Shown here: piece after piece, positions 1 to 8,276 of the stretch
Position numbering within the stretch: the stretch's first letter is position 1
How the letters are laid out: every line of letters begins with the position of its first letter
Assembly (NCBI GenBank): GCA_944320955.1
Contig: CALUJL010000027.1
Span: 62,001-126,000, forward strand
From: an uncultured Bacteroidaceae bacterium
Lineage (GTDB): Bacteria; Bacteroidota; Bacteroidia; Bacteroidales; Bacteroidaceae
DNA: 64,000 nt
Direction of reading: 5' to 3'
The notes under the pieces: generated by a model
Told to the model about the DNA's origin: nothing
The model's database searches: none
What the model saw: the letters and a program-made list of their open reading frames with translations, nothing else
Position numbers and translations under genes: made by a program

Positions 1-36
1 GAATTCCGTCGGGCTGTAGTAGAGGAAGTCGTTCAT
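1..36 (-). CDS. N-terminus of a probable iron-containing alcohol dehydrogenase (cut by window edge)
   Basis: Read on the minus strand, the first 36 bases open with ATG and give MNDFLYYSPTEF. A start of the form M-N-x-F-x-[FY]-x-[NS]-P-T-[EK] is typical of iron-dependent alcohol dehydrogenases (BdhA/YqhD group), which reduce aldehydes with NAD(P)H in the cytosol. Only twelve residues are visible, so the family call is a resemblance. The gene diverges from the GH2 gene at 375. Confidence 0.4.
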   Translation of the reverse strand, partial: MNDFLYYSPTEF

Positions 37-128
37 GAGAGTTGCAGGTTTTGGGGGTTCGTGGTGCGGGGGAGGCAGGCGGCCGGTGCGGGGCCCGCGG
101 GGGCGGGCGGCAGGGGTTGCGGGAGGAA

Positions 129-210
129 GTTGCAGGGCTTCCGCGAAAAAGTTGCGGCACTTTTGGGAAAAAGATGCAGCGCTTTTCGGGAAAAGATGCA
201 GCGCTTTTCT
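129..210. repeat. 22-bp unit array A (4 units)
   Basis: Units start at 129, 151, 173 and 195, exactly 22 bp apart. Cores are GTTGCAGGGC, GTTGCGGCAC, GATGCAGCGC and GATGCAGCGC, joined by arms such as TTTTCGGGAAAA. All cores face the same way. The array lies between two divergent genes, upstream of the GH2 promoter. Confidence 0.9.
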
Positions 211-339
211 CCCCGCGCGGCGGGCCTCCTCTCCTGCAAAGGAAGCGATTCGTCCGGAAAGGGGCAACAGTTGGGCCGCTTTTTTCTGCCTCCCTGCGGA
301 AAAGGCGCGGGACGGGGCGGGATTTCGGCCTAACTTCCG

Positions 340-347
340 TATATTTG
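340..347 (+). promoter_or_regulatory. -7 promoter element of the GH2 gene
   Basis: TATATTTG matches the Bacteroidetes -7 consensus TAnnTTTG and lies 27 bp before the chosen ATG. No clear -33 TTTG is visible. Confidence 0.6.
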
Positions 348-374
348 CGCTCTCACCAAAATGGATTTTCCGCT

Positions 375-3290
375 ATGAAGACACGCATTTTCCTCTTCCT
401 CTTTTCCCTCGTGTGCTGCTTCCCGCTCCCGGCCCAGCAGGTGCTCAGCCTGGCGGGCGAATGGGAATTCTGCATCGACCGGCAGGACTCGGGGCTGGCG
501 GGGCGGTGGTTTGAGCAACGCGCCTTCCCCGACCGCATCGAACTGCCCGGCTCCATGCCGCAGCGGCTCAAGGGCGACGTGCCCTCGGCCTCTACGGTAT
601 GGACGGGAAGCCTCTACGACAGTACCTACTACTACAGCCCCGCGATGGCCCGGTACCGGCAGGAGGGCAACGTGAAGTTCCCGTTTTTCCTCACCCCGGT
701 GCGCCACTATGTGGGCGTGGCGTGGTACCGGAAGACGATAAGCGTGCCGCGCGACTGGAAGGGGCGGCACATGACGCTCTTCCTCGAACGGCCGCACATC
801 GAGACGATGGTATGGGTCAACGGCCGCCCGGCGGGCATCCAGAACTCGCTCTGCACGCCCCATCTCTTCGAACTCACGCCGCTCCTGGATCCGGGACGCG
901 AGAATGTGATCACCATCCGCGTGGACAACCGCCTGAAAGAGGCCTACAACGTGGGGCAAGACTCCCACAGTGTGACCGACCAGACGCAGGGCAACTGGAA
1001 CGGGATCGTAGGGCGCATGGAGCTCCGCGCAGAGCCCATCACGTGGATCCAGAGCGTCCAGGTCTACCCCGACGTGGCGAACAAGGAGGCGCGCGTACGC
1101 GTTTCCATCGGGATGAACAAGGAGCGCAGGCTGAAAGGCACGCTGCGCCTCGTGGCAAGGAGCTTCAATACCGACGCCCCGGTGCAGGTGCGCGAGATGG
1201 AAGTGAAGCTGCCGGGCAAGAAAAGTACCCAGGTTACCAACTTGGAGCTCTGCCTCCCGATGGGCGACAGCCTGCTGCTCTGGGACGAATTCAGCCCCGC
1301 GCTCTACCGGCTGACGGCCACTCTTGAGTCTTTCTGGGGCACGGACACGGAAGAAGTGGAGTTCGGGATGCGCGACTTCGCCATACGCGGGCGCGACTTC
1401 TACATCAACGGGCGGCCCGTCGTGCTGCGGGGGACGGTGGAAAACTGCGACTTCCCGCTCACGGGCTATGCCCCCATGGACCGCGAAGCCTGGATGCAAG
1501 TCTTCCGCAAGTGCAGGGAATTCGGGCTCAACCACATGCGCTTCCACTCCTTCTGCCCGCCGCAAGCCGCCTTCGAGGCTGCCGACCGTGTCGGTTTCTA
1601 CCTGCAGCCCGAGGCAGGAACGTGGCCGAACCACGGCGTCCGCCTCGGGTATAACCGCCCGATCGACCACTACCTGGCCTTCGAAGCGCTGCGCATCAGC
1701 GCCACGTACGGCAACCATCCCTCGTTTTGCCTCTTCGCCGTGGGCAACGAGCCTGCAGGCCGCTGGGTAGACGCCGTGGCGGACATAAACGAAACGGTAA
1801 AGCAAATCGACCCCCGCCGCGTATATACCGGCGCTTCGGTGGGCGGCAGTTGGCAGTGGCAGCCGCGGAGCGACTACCATGTCAAGGCAGGGGCGCGCGG
1901 CTTGGACTGGGCCCGCCAGCGGCCCGCCTCTACGGATGACTTCCGAAGCCGCATCGATACCGTGCGCCAGCCCTACGTCTCCCACGAGACAGGCCAGTGG
2001 TGCGCCTTCCCGGACTTTGCCGAAATCGGCCAATACACCGGCGTCAACCGGGCAAAAAACTTTGAGATTTTCCGCGAAACCCTTGCCGCAAACCACCTGG
2101 AAGACCGTGCGCAAGGCTTCCTGATGGCTTCGGGAAAGCTCCAGACCCTCTGCTACAAGCACGAGCTGGAGCGTACGCTCCGCACGCCGCACTACGCCGG
2201 TTTCCAGCTCCTGGCCCTCAACGACTACTCGGGACAGGGCACGGCGCTGGTCGGTACCCTCAACGTATTTTTCCGCGAGAAGCCCTACACCGACGTGCGC
2301 GCCTGGCGGCAATTCTGCGGCCCCACCGTGCTTCTGGCCCGCTTGCCGCAGTTCGTCTACACGACGGCGGACACGCTTTCGGCCACGTTCGAGGCCGCGC
2401 ACTTCGGCCGGATGCCGATGGAGGGCAAGGAACTCCTCTATGAGGTGACGGACGGGAGCGGCCGCGTCGTGGCCTCGGGCAGCACGGGCCGCTTCAGCGT
2501 GCCGCTGGGCAGTAACATTCCCCTCGGCGCCCTGCGCCTGCCGCTGCGGGAGATGGCGGCGCCGGCCAAGCTGACTCTGGAAGTTTCCCTCGGCGGGACG
2601 GACATCAGCAACTGCTGGGACTTCTGGGTTTACCCCGACTCCCTGCCCGACGGCGCCCTGCAGGCGGCCGAAGACATCTACGTCTGCGACACGCTCGACG
2701 CGGCGGCGCTCGACGTGCTCGGCAGCGGGGGCAAGGTACTCCTGCTGGCCGCCGGGAAGATTTCCTATGGGCGCGGCATCGTGCAGCACTTCGCTCCCGT
2801 CTTCTGGAACACCTCCTGGTTTAAGATGCGCCCGCCGCATACGACCGGTTTGCTCATAGACAACCGGCATCCGCTCTTCCGCCATTTCCCGACAGACTAC
2901 CATAGCGACCTCCAATGGTGGGAGCTGGCCAACCGGGCGCAGGTCATGTTGTTCTCCGACTTCCCGCCCGATTTCCAGCCCACGGTGCAGAGCATCGACA
3001 CTTGGTTCCTGTCGCGCAAGATCGGGATGCTCTTCGAAGCCCGCGTCGGTGCGGGGCGGCTGCTGATGACCACCATGGACCTGCGCACCGACCTGCAGCG
3101 CCGCGTCGTGGCGCGCCAGATGCTGGCCTCCATCCTCGCCTACATGGAGAGCGACGACTTCCGCCCCCGCGACGAGGTGGATGCAGCCCGAGTGGCCGAA
3201 CTCTTCACGAAAGAGACGCCGCGCGTAGACTCTTATACGAAAAACTCCCCCGACGAGCTACGCCCCGTGCCGCAGAAGGGCGGACGCTGA
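375..3290 (+). CDS. Glycoside hydrolase family 2 enzyme, secreted (beta-galactosidase/glucuronidase-like)
   Basis: A 971-residue exo-glycosidase, probably periplasmic. The start at 375 is chosen because it opens with a signal peptide (MKTRIFLFLFSLVCCFPLPA) just after a promoter; the open frame extends upstream only by reading through repeat array A. Domains in order: a sugar-binding jelly roll (about residues 45-220), an Ig-like domain, then a TIM barrel (about 345-640). The catalytic acid/base is probably E459 in GNEPAG, after the family motif NHPS. The nucleophile is probably E538 in SHETGQW. The C-terminal third, about 300 residues, is not a domain I recognise. No SusC/SusD pair is adjacent, and the substrate cannot be read from the sequence. 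Confidence 0.88.
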   Translation: MKTRIFLFLFSLVCCFPLPAQQVLSLAGEWEFCIDRQDSGLAGRWFEQRAFPDRIELPGSMPQRLKGDVPSASTVWTGSLYDSTYYYSPAMARYRQEGNVKFPFFLTPVRHYVGVAWYRKTISVPRDWKGRHMTLFLERPHIETMVWVNGRPAGIQNSLCTPHLFELTPLLDPGRENVITIRVDNRLKEAYNVGQDSHSVTDQTQGNWNGIVGRMELRAEPITWIQSVQVYPDVANKEARVRVSIGMNKERRLKGTLRLVARSFNTDAPVQVREMEVKLPGKKSTQVTNLELCLPMGDSLLLWDEFSPALYRLTATLESFWGTDTEEVEFGMRDFAIRGRDFYINGRPVVLRGTVENCDFPLTGYAPMDREAWMQVFRKCREFGLNHMRFHSFCPPQAAFEAADRVGFYLQPEAGTWPNHGVRLGYNRPIDHYLAFEALRISATYGNHPSFCLFAVGNEPAGRWVDAVADINETVKQIDPRRVYTGASVGGSWQWQPRSDYHVKAGARGLDWARQRPASTDDFRSRIDTVRQPYVSHETGQWCAFPDFAEIGQYTGVNRAKNFEIFRETLAANHLEDRAQGFLMASGKLQTLCYKHELERTLRTPHYAGFQLLALNDYSGQGTALVGTLNVFFREKPYTDVRAWRQFCGPTVLLARLPQFVYTTADTLSATFEAAHFGRMPMEGKELLYEVTDGSGRVVASGSTGRFSVPLGSNIPLGALRLPLREMAAPAKLTLEVSLGGTDISNCWDFWVYPDSLPDGALQAAEDIYVCDTLDAAALDVLGSGGKVLLLAAGKISYGRGIVQHFAPVFWNTSWFKMRPPHTTGLLIDNRHPLFRHFPTDYHSDLQWWELANRAQVMLFSDFPPDFQPTVQSIDTWFLSRKIGMLFEARVGAGRLLMTTMDLRTDLQRRVVARQMLASILAYMESDDFRPRDEVDAARVAELFTKETPRVDSYTKNSPDELRPVPQKGGR

Positions 3291-3375
3291 GGCCCACCGC
3301 TTCCCGCCTGCCCCCGCGGCGGGCGGGGGAGGGCCTTGCCTCCGTGCCCCGGGGCGGCAGCGGAAGGGGAGAAAA

Positions 3376-3441
3376 GCGGCAGCACTTTCCGGAAAAAGCG
3401 GCAGCACTTTTTGGTGAAAGCGCTGCCGCTTCTCTTTGTCC
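3376..3441. repeat. 22-bp unit array B (3 units), possible terminator
   Basis: Units start at 3376, 3398 and 3420 (22-bp steps) with cores GCGGCAGCAC, GCGGCAGCAC and GCGCTGCCGC. The last two are near reverse complements, so they can pair as a hairpin followed by TTCTCTTTG, a plausible terminator for the GH2 gene that ends at 3290. Confidence 0.85.
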
Positions 3442-3665
3442 GGGGCTGCGTCTTTCTCTGCCCGGTGCAGGGCCGGCACAGCGCGGGCTGCCCCTTTGGC
3501 CGCGGAGGGGAGGCGGCAGGGAGCGCTACCGTTTCTTGAAAAGACAAAAAGAGTTAATAATCGAAGCGTTTTTGTCGCTTTTCTTGGATAATAACACGGT
3601 ATGGATTAAATTCGCGCGCAAGAAGAAATAGTTCTTCACCAACCTCTTTCTAAAACAACCGAGCT

Positions 3666-3884
3666 ATGTCTAAACGAGAACTTGACAGGGATGCCAAGAA
3701 GATTTGGCAACTGCTGGGGGATAACTGCAAGCGGAGTTACAGATATCTCAAGGAGAAAACCGGATTGGGCGATTTCGAATTAGGAATGGCCATAGGGTGG
3801 CTCATGGCTTCGGACATGGTCACTCAGGAAAAATCGGGAGACGATATGTATCTTTCCGGGTGCGTAAACGTGTACATCGGGTAG
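3666..3884 (+). CDS. Winged helix-turn-helix domain protein (DUF2582-like)
   Basis: A 72-residue protein that is almost entirely one winged-helix fold. It resembles the small DUF2582 family found in many Bacteroidetes: helix DAKKIWQLLGDN, turn, recognition helix YLKEKTGLGDFELGMAIGWL, then a short wing. Probably a cytosolic DNA-binding regulator; target unknown. It stands alone between two terminator-like structures (array B and 3935-3985), so it is probably its own transcription unit. The local composition is AT-richer than its neighbours. TAAATTCG at 3607 may be a degenerate -7 element. Confidence 0.75.
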   Translation: MSKRELDRDAKKIWQLLGDNCKRSYRYLKEKTGLGDFELGMAIGWLMASDMVTQEKSGDDMYLSGCVNVYIG

Positions 3885-3934
3885 GCCTATGGAAGAAACA
3901 CACAGTCAGGGGCCGGAGAGTCCCACCGGCCATT

Positions 3935-3985
3935 AAGGAACTTCTGCTTTACTCCCCACTCCGCAAAGCAGAAGTTCCTTTTTTT
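3935..3985 (+). terminator. Intrinsic terminator after the winged-helix gene
   Basis: Perfect 16-bp stem, AAGGAACTTCTGCTTT (3935-3950) pairing with AAAGCAGAAGTTCCTT (3965-3980), followed by a run of T to 3985. Confidence 0.92.
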
Positions 3986-4111
3986 ATGCCCCGGCCTTTC
4001 CCGCGCGTGCCCTGCGGCGCGAAGCACGCTCTTGTGGCGGGGCAGGGAGAAAATGCCCCTGCAGCTTGCAAAAAGTCCCTCCCCCGGCGACGCTATGTGG
4101 CGGGAAATCCC

Positions 4112-4119
4112 TACCTTTG
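4112..4119 (+). promoter_or_regulatory. -7 promoter element of the first BspA-like gene
   Basis: TACCTTTG matches TAnnTTTG and lies 63 bp upstream of the ATG at 4183. Confidence 0.6.
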
Positions 4120-4182
4120 CCTTGTGCGGATTCGTTCCGCGCCCCGCATCCCGGATTCCAAATCCCATAATATATAATAGGT

Positions 4183-7100
4183 ATGAAGCATCGATCTCTA
4201 CTCTTTCTGACGGCCCTCTTCGCCACGCTCGGCGCAGGGGCCCAAAATTACTTTGAGGCCGGCGGCGTGACATACGAAGCCTTTCCCGGCGACACCTACG
4301 CCACGGCCGTGAGTTACGCGCAGGGCGACGTCGGCGAGCTCCGCATCCCGGCTTCCGTGGCCTACGGGGGAATGACCTACGCCGTGCAGGGCATCAACTT
4401 TACGTGCAGCGGCGACCAGGCTTTGACCTCCGCCGTCATCGAAGCGCCCGTCGGTTCTCTGCAAGACGGCTTCTTCTCCGGCTGCACGGCCCTGCGTTCT
4501 GCAGACATCTCCGCCCTTCCTTTGTCCTACGTCCCCAACAACTTGTTCTCCGAATGCACGGCGCTCACCGCCGTCAGCCTGCCCGAAAGTGCCGTGGGCA
4601 TAGGCGACTATGTCTTTTCGGGCTGCACCGCGCTGGAGGAATTCACAGTGCCCGCCGCGGTGACCAGCATGGGTAGCGGACTCTTCAGCGGCTGCACTTC
4701 GCTCTCGCGCCTCATCTTTGCCGACAGCCGGGAGCCGGCGCTCGCTTTTCCCTACGACTTTTTCGCAGAATTGGGCAGCCTGCAGAGCCTCTACGTGGGG
4801 CGCAATCTGGAAGTGGACTACAACGGAGTGTTCAGCAATGCAGCCCGTCTGACAAAAGCCACCTTCGGCGGCGAGGCAACCTACGTGCCCGGCCGGATAT
4901 TCTGGCAGGCCCCCGCGCTGGAAGAGGTGGAGATCGGCGGAAAAGTGGACTCGGTCGGCTGGGCCGCCTTTGCCGAATGTCCCAAATTGGCTTCCGTCGT
5001 CCTTCCCGAGGGGCTGCGCGTGGTGGATTATGATGCCTTCCAGGGCGATTCCCTGCTGGCGCAAATCTCCCTTCCCGCAGGGCTGCAGGTGCTGGGCAGC
5101 GGCGCCTTCTCCGGATGCAGCCGCATCGAAGAGCTCACCGTGCCTGCGGGAATCCGCCGCCTGCCCGACTATTTGTTCAGCGGATGCACCCGTTTGCGCT
5201 CCCTCTCGCTCCCCGAGGGGCTGGAAGCCTTGGGCAGCGGCACGTTTTCCGACTGCGCTTCGCTCACGGAGGTGCCCATCCCCGAGGCAATACGTGAGCT
5301 GCCCGAGAGCGTTTTCTATGGCTGTTCCGGGCTGGACAGCATCGCCATTCCTGAAAACATCGAGGTCATCGGCCGCCATGCCTTCGGCTCTTGCAGCGGG
5401 CTGCAGGCCGTTTCCTTCGGCGCGCAGGTCGATACGATACGCGACGGGGCGTTCTACGAGTGCGGCGCCCTGCAACGCTTCTATTACGGCGGCACGATGG
5501 GCGACTGGTGCCGCATCTTCATCGAAGCAGGCTCGTACCAGGAAGACACGAACCCCCTGACTTACGCCCGCGAGTGGTACATGCCTGACGAATCGGGCGA
5601 GGGCTACGGGCTGGTGGAGCACCTGGTAATCCCCGAAAGTGTAGACTCCATCCGTTCCCTGGCCTTCTACGGTTTCCGCGGGGCGAAGAGTTTGTCGGTG
5701 CCCGATACGGTGGAATACATAGGCGGGGAAGCGTTCGGCAGCTGTCTCTACCTGGAAAAGGCGCGGATCGGCGCGCGTTTTGTCGACGAGCTTGCCTTCC
5801 TCGGCTGCTTGCGGCTGGACTCCGTGACGCTCGGGCCCGGGGTCCGCTCCTTCGGCGAAAGGGCTTTCTACTATTGCGACAAGATTTCCGACGTTTTCTT
5901 CGAGGGCGATCTGATGGATTGGTTCTTCATTTCGTTTGCTGACGGCAGCGCCAATCCGCTCAGCGGCGCCGCGCGCTTCTACGTGCAGGGCGAGTTGGTG
6001 GAAGATCTGGCAGTGCCGCAGTACATAATCGACGTGCCGGACTACGCTTTCTGCGGCTACGAGGGACTGAAGACGCTGGCCCTCCACCCGCAAGTGCGCT
6101 CGATTGGCAAAGGCGCCTTCAAGGATTGCACAAAACTGCAGGCGGTTTTGGCAAAAAGCGCTGCCGCTTTTCCGAAAAAGTCCTTGGACTTTTCCCGGGA
6201 AGCGCAGGGACTTTCCATCGGTTCCTATGCCTTCAGCGGCTGCGCGCTGCTGGGCGCGCTCGACTTCGGGCAGGAAGTAGCCTCGGTGGGCGCTGGCGCT
6301 TTCGACGGGACGCTCTGGTACGCGAACCAGCCCGACGGGGTGGTTTACATCGGGACGAGCGCCTATAAATACAAAGGCGCCATGGCCGAAGGCGCGGTGG
6401 TCAGCATCGCAGAGGGCACCACGCAGCTCTGCGACGAAGCCTTCGCCGCAACTTTCGGCCAGCCGTGGCTGGGCGGCGTAGTCCTGCCGCAGAGCCTGCG
6501 CTCGATAGGCAGCGGCGCTTTCTCCGGATGCGCGGGGCTTGCGGAGATAAGCATCCCCTCCGGCGTGGAGAAGATAGGCAGCAGCGCCTTCTCGGGCTGC
6601 ACGGGCCTGAAGAAAGTGCTCCTCCCCGAGGGGCTGGCGGAGGTGGAAAGCGGGCTTTTCGCCGACTGTTCCGCCCTGGAGGAGCTGGCGGTGCCCGCTT
6701 CGGTGCAGCGCTTTTATGTCTCGGCGCTCGGCGGGATGACGGGACTGAAGCGCCTGGTGATAGAAGATGCGCCGGACACGATGTCCCTCCTCAGCACTTC
6801 TTACACGGACCTCTCCGCCATCCCGATGGAATATGCCTACATGGGGCGCAATCTGACTGCCTATTCCCCCTACGGCGCTTCCTATCTTCCCGTCAACGTG
6901 CCCCTCTGGCAGAATTCCCCCTCGCTGAAGGAGGCCGTCGTGGGGCCGCAAGTGACGGAAATCCCCGACATGCTCTTCAGTGGCTGTACCGCGCTGGAGA
7001 AAATCACCTCCCTCGCCCAGAATCCGCCCCTCTGCCTGCGGTACGACGGGGTCGGGGAATACTATAATTTCTACGGCGTGGACGCCGCGAAGTGCGTGCT

Positions 7101-7329
7101 CCACGTGCCCTCCGGCACGCAGCAGGCTTATGCCGCCGCAGGCGGGTGGAGCTATTTCTACCGTATGGAGGAAGACCCGGCGGTAGGCATCGGCTCGATA
7201 GAGGCCGGCGAATCGGAGGCCGGCGCCGAGCATTTCGACGCCCGCGGCCTGCCCGTCGATCCCGGGGCCAAGGGTTTGCACCTCATCCGCTACCCCGACG
7301 GCCGCACGGAGAAGCGCTGGGTGGACTGA
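4183..7329 (+). CDS. BspA-like leucine-rich repeat surface protein 1
   Basis: A 1048-residue secreted protein. It has a signal peptide (MKHRSLLFLTALFATLGAGA, before QNYF) and then tandem LRR_5 repeats of about 23 residues with the recurring pattern I-x-x-x-A-F-x-G-C-x-x-L-x-x-[VI]. This is the BspA type, linked to adhesion or ligand binding in other Bacteroidales. The last roughly 35 residues (from HFDARGLPV to the end RRKRWVD-like tail, actual end EKRWVD) resemble the short C-terminal segment seen on other secreted BspA-like proteins and may serve in surface delivery; that is inference. The coding sequence contains 22-bp repeat array C near residues 650-680, where repeat spacing is disturbed. 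It converges on the GT2 gene, with a shared terminator at 7418. Confidence 0.88.
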   Translation: MKHRSLLFLTALFATLGAGAQNYFEAGGVTYEAFPGDTYATAVSYAQGDVGELRIPASVAYGGMTYAVQGINFTCSGDQALTSAVIEAPVGSLQDGFFSGCTALRSADISALPLSYVPNNLFSECTALTAVSLPESAVGIGDYVFSGCTALEEFTVPAAVTSMGSGLFSGCTSLSRLIFADSREPALAFPYDFFAELGSLQSLYVGRNLEVDYNGVFSNAARLTKATFGGEATYVPGRIFWQAPALEEVEIGGKVDSVGWAAFAECPKLASVVLPEGLRVVDYDAFQGDSLLAQISLPAGLQVLGSGAFSGCSRIEELTVPAGIRRLPDYLFSGCTRLRSLSLPEGLEALGSGTFSDCASLTEVPIPEAIRELPESVFYGCSGLDSIAIPENIEVIGRHAFGSCSGLQAVSFGAQVDTIRDGAFYECGALQRFYYGGTMGDWCRIFIEAGSYQEDTNPLTYAREWYMPDESGEGYGLVEHLVIPESVDSIRSLAFYGFRGAKSLSVPDTVEYIGGEAFGSCLYLEKARIGARFVDELAFLGCLRLDSVTLGPGVRSFGERAFYYCDKISDVFFEGDLMDWFFISFADGSANPLSGAARFYVQGELVEDLAVPQYIIDVPDYAFCGYEGLKTLALHPQVRSIGKGAFKDCTKLQAVLAKSAAAFPKKSLDFSREAQGLSIGSYAFSGCALLGALDFGQEVASVGAGAFDGTLWYANQPDGVVYIGTSAYKYKGAMAEGAVVSIAEGTTQLCDEAFAATFGQPWLGGVVLPQSLRSIGSGAFSGCAGLAEISIPSGVEKIGSSAFSGCTGLKKVLLPEGLAEVESGLFADCSALEELAVPASVQRFYVSALGGMTGLKRLVIEDAPDTMSLLSTSYTDLSAIPMEYAYMGRNLTAYSPYGASYLPVNVPLWQNSPSLKEAVVGPQVTEIPDMLFSGCTALEKITSLAQNPPLCLRYDGVGEYYNFYGVDAAKCVLHVPSGTQQAYAAAGGWSYFYRMEEDPAVGIGSIEAGESEAGAEHFDARGLPVDPGAKGLHLIRYPDGRTEKRWVD
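6136..6223. repeat. 22-bp unit array C inside the BspA-like gene
   Basis: Unit starts fall at 6136 (degenerate), 6158, 6180 and 6202, with cores CTGCAGGCGG, GCGCTGCCGC, GTCCTTGGAC and GCGCAGGGAC. The array is read through in frame as LAKSAAAFPKKSLDFSREAQ, which looks like no part of an LRR. Three units make 66 bp, a whole number of codons, so insertion would preserve the frame. Confidence 0.8.
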
Positions 7330-7351
7330 GTGCCGCCCGGCCGGCAGAAAA

Positions 7352-7459
7352 GTACTGCCGGTTTCCGGAAAAAGCGCTGCATGTTTTCAGCAAAAGCACT
7401 GCATGAAATAGAGAAAAGCGCCGCACCTTTCGCGCGAAAGGTGCGGCGCCCTTTTTCGT
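7352..7459. repeat. 22-bp unit array D (5 units)
   Basis: Units start at 7352, 7374, 7396, 7418 and 7440, with cores GTACTGCCGG, GCGCTGCATG, GCACTGCATG, GCGCCGCACC and GGTGCGGCGC. The last two are reverse complements and form the shared terminator of a convergent gene pair. Confidence 0.92.
7418..7456. terminator. Bidirectional terminator built from two repeat units
   Basis: GCGCCGCACCTTTCGC (7418-7433) is directly followed by its perfect reverse complement (7434-7449) and then CCTTTTT. On the minus strand the hairpin is followed by TTTTCTC. It lies between convergent genes ending at 7329 and 7473. Confidence 0.85.
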
Positions 7460-7472
7460 GTGCGGCGGGGTT

Positions 7473-8276
7473 TCAGCCGAAGAGGCGCCGCAGGAGGATG
7501 CGCAAGTGGGAGAGGAGTGCGGCGCGGCGGCCGTAGTGCGCGGCCATAATGCGGTAGCGCTCGCCGAGGGACGCACGGTGATTCTGCGTCGTCATGCCCT
7601 CGTCCAGATAATCGATGAGGGTCATTCGGGCATAATGGTTGTAGCGGCTGTGGTGAAGCAGGCGGATACACCAGTCGTAGTCTGCCGAAAACCGGTATTT
7701 CAAGTCGTACTCCAGCAGTTTGCCTTCAGCTTTTCCGCCCAGGCGGGCCACTTTCCCTCGGCAGAGGGGCAGCGAGGGCCAGAAGGCCTGGTGGCAGACG
7801 AGCATTCCGCTGAGGAAGCTGCGTTCGCCCAGCTGCGCGGGTGCCGTGTAGTGGCGCTTGCGCAGGAATTTGCCCTCGCTGTCCACGATGTCCGTCTGGC
7901 CGTAGATGAGGTCGGGGCGGGGGCTTTCTTCCATTACCTGGTCGGCTACTCTGCGAAGCGTCTGGGGGGAGTGGAAGCGGTCGCCGGCGTTCAGGAAAAC
8001 CACGTAGTCGCCCGTGGCCAGGCGCAGGCCCTTGTTCATGGCGTCATAGAGGCCTTTGTCCGGCTCGCTCTGCAGGCGCACGCCGGCCGCGCAGTGCTCG
8101 CGCAGCCGCGGCTCCAGGGCTTGTGCTTGGGCGAGGGTGCGGTCTTGGGAGTTTCCGTCGATGAGGAGGAACTCGATGTGCCGGTATTCTTGGGAAAGGA
8201 TGCTGTAGAGTGTGGCGGGGAGGGTGCGTTCTGCGTTGTAAGTTACGGTGATGATGGTGAAAACGGGTGTGCTCAT
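7473..8276 (-). CDS. Glycosyltransferase family 2
   Basis: A 267-residue cytosolic or membrane-associated GT-A transferase that moves a sugar from a nucleotide-sugar donor. The N-terminal TIITVTYNAERTL strand and loop, the LLIDGNSQDRT donor-site segment and the D-containing FLNAGDRF region match GT2 enzymes that build surface glycans. The start at 8276 gives MSTPVFTII. Its ATG overlaps the stop codon of the upstream GT4 gene as ATGA, which indicates translational coupling. It is the last gene of the minus-strand cluster that begins near 11831. Acceptor unknown. Confidence 0.9.
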   Translation of the reverse strand: MSTPVFTIITVTYNAERTLPATLYSILSQEYRHIEFLLIDGNSQDRTLAQAQALEPRLREHCAAGVRLQSEPDKGLYDAMNKGLRLATGDYVVFLNAGDRFHSPQTLRRVADQVMEESPRPDLIYGQTDIVDSEGKFLRKRHYTAPAQLGERSFLSGMLVCHQAFWPSLPLCRGKVARLGGKAEGKLLEYDLKYRFSADYDWCIRLLHHSRYNHYARMTLIDYLDEGMTTQNHRASLGERYRIMAAHYGRRAALLSHLRILLRRLFG

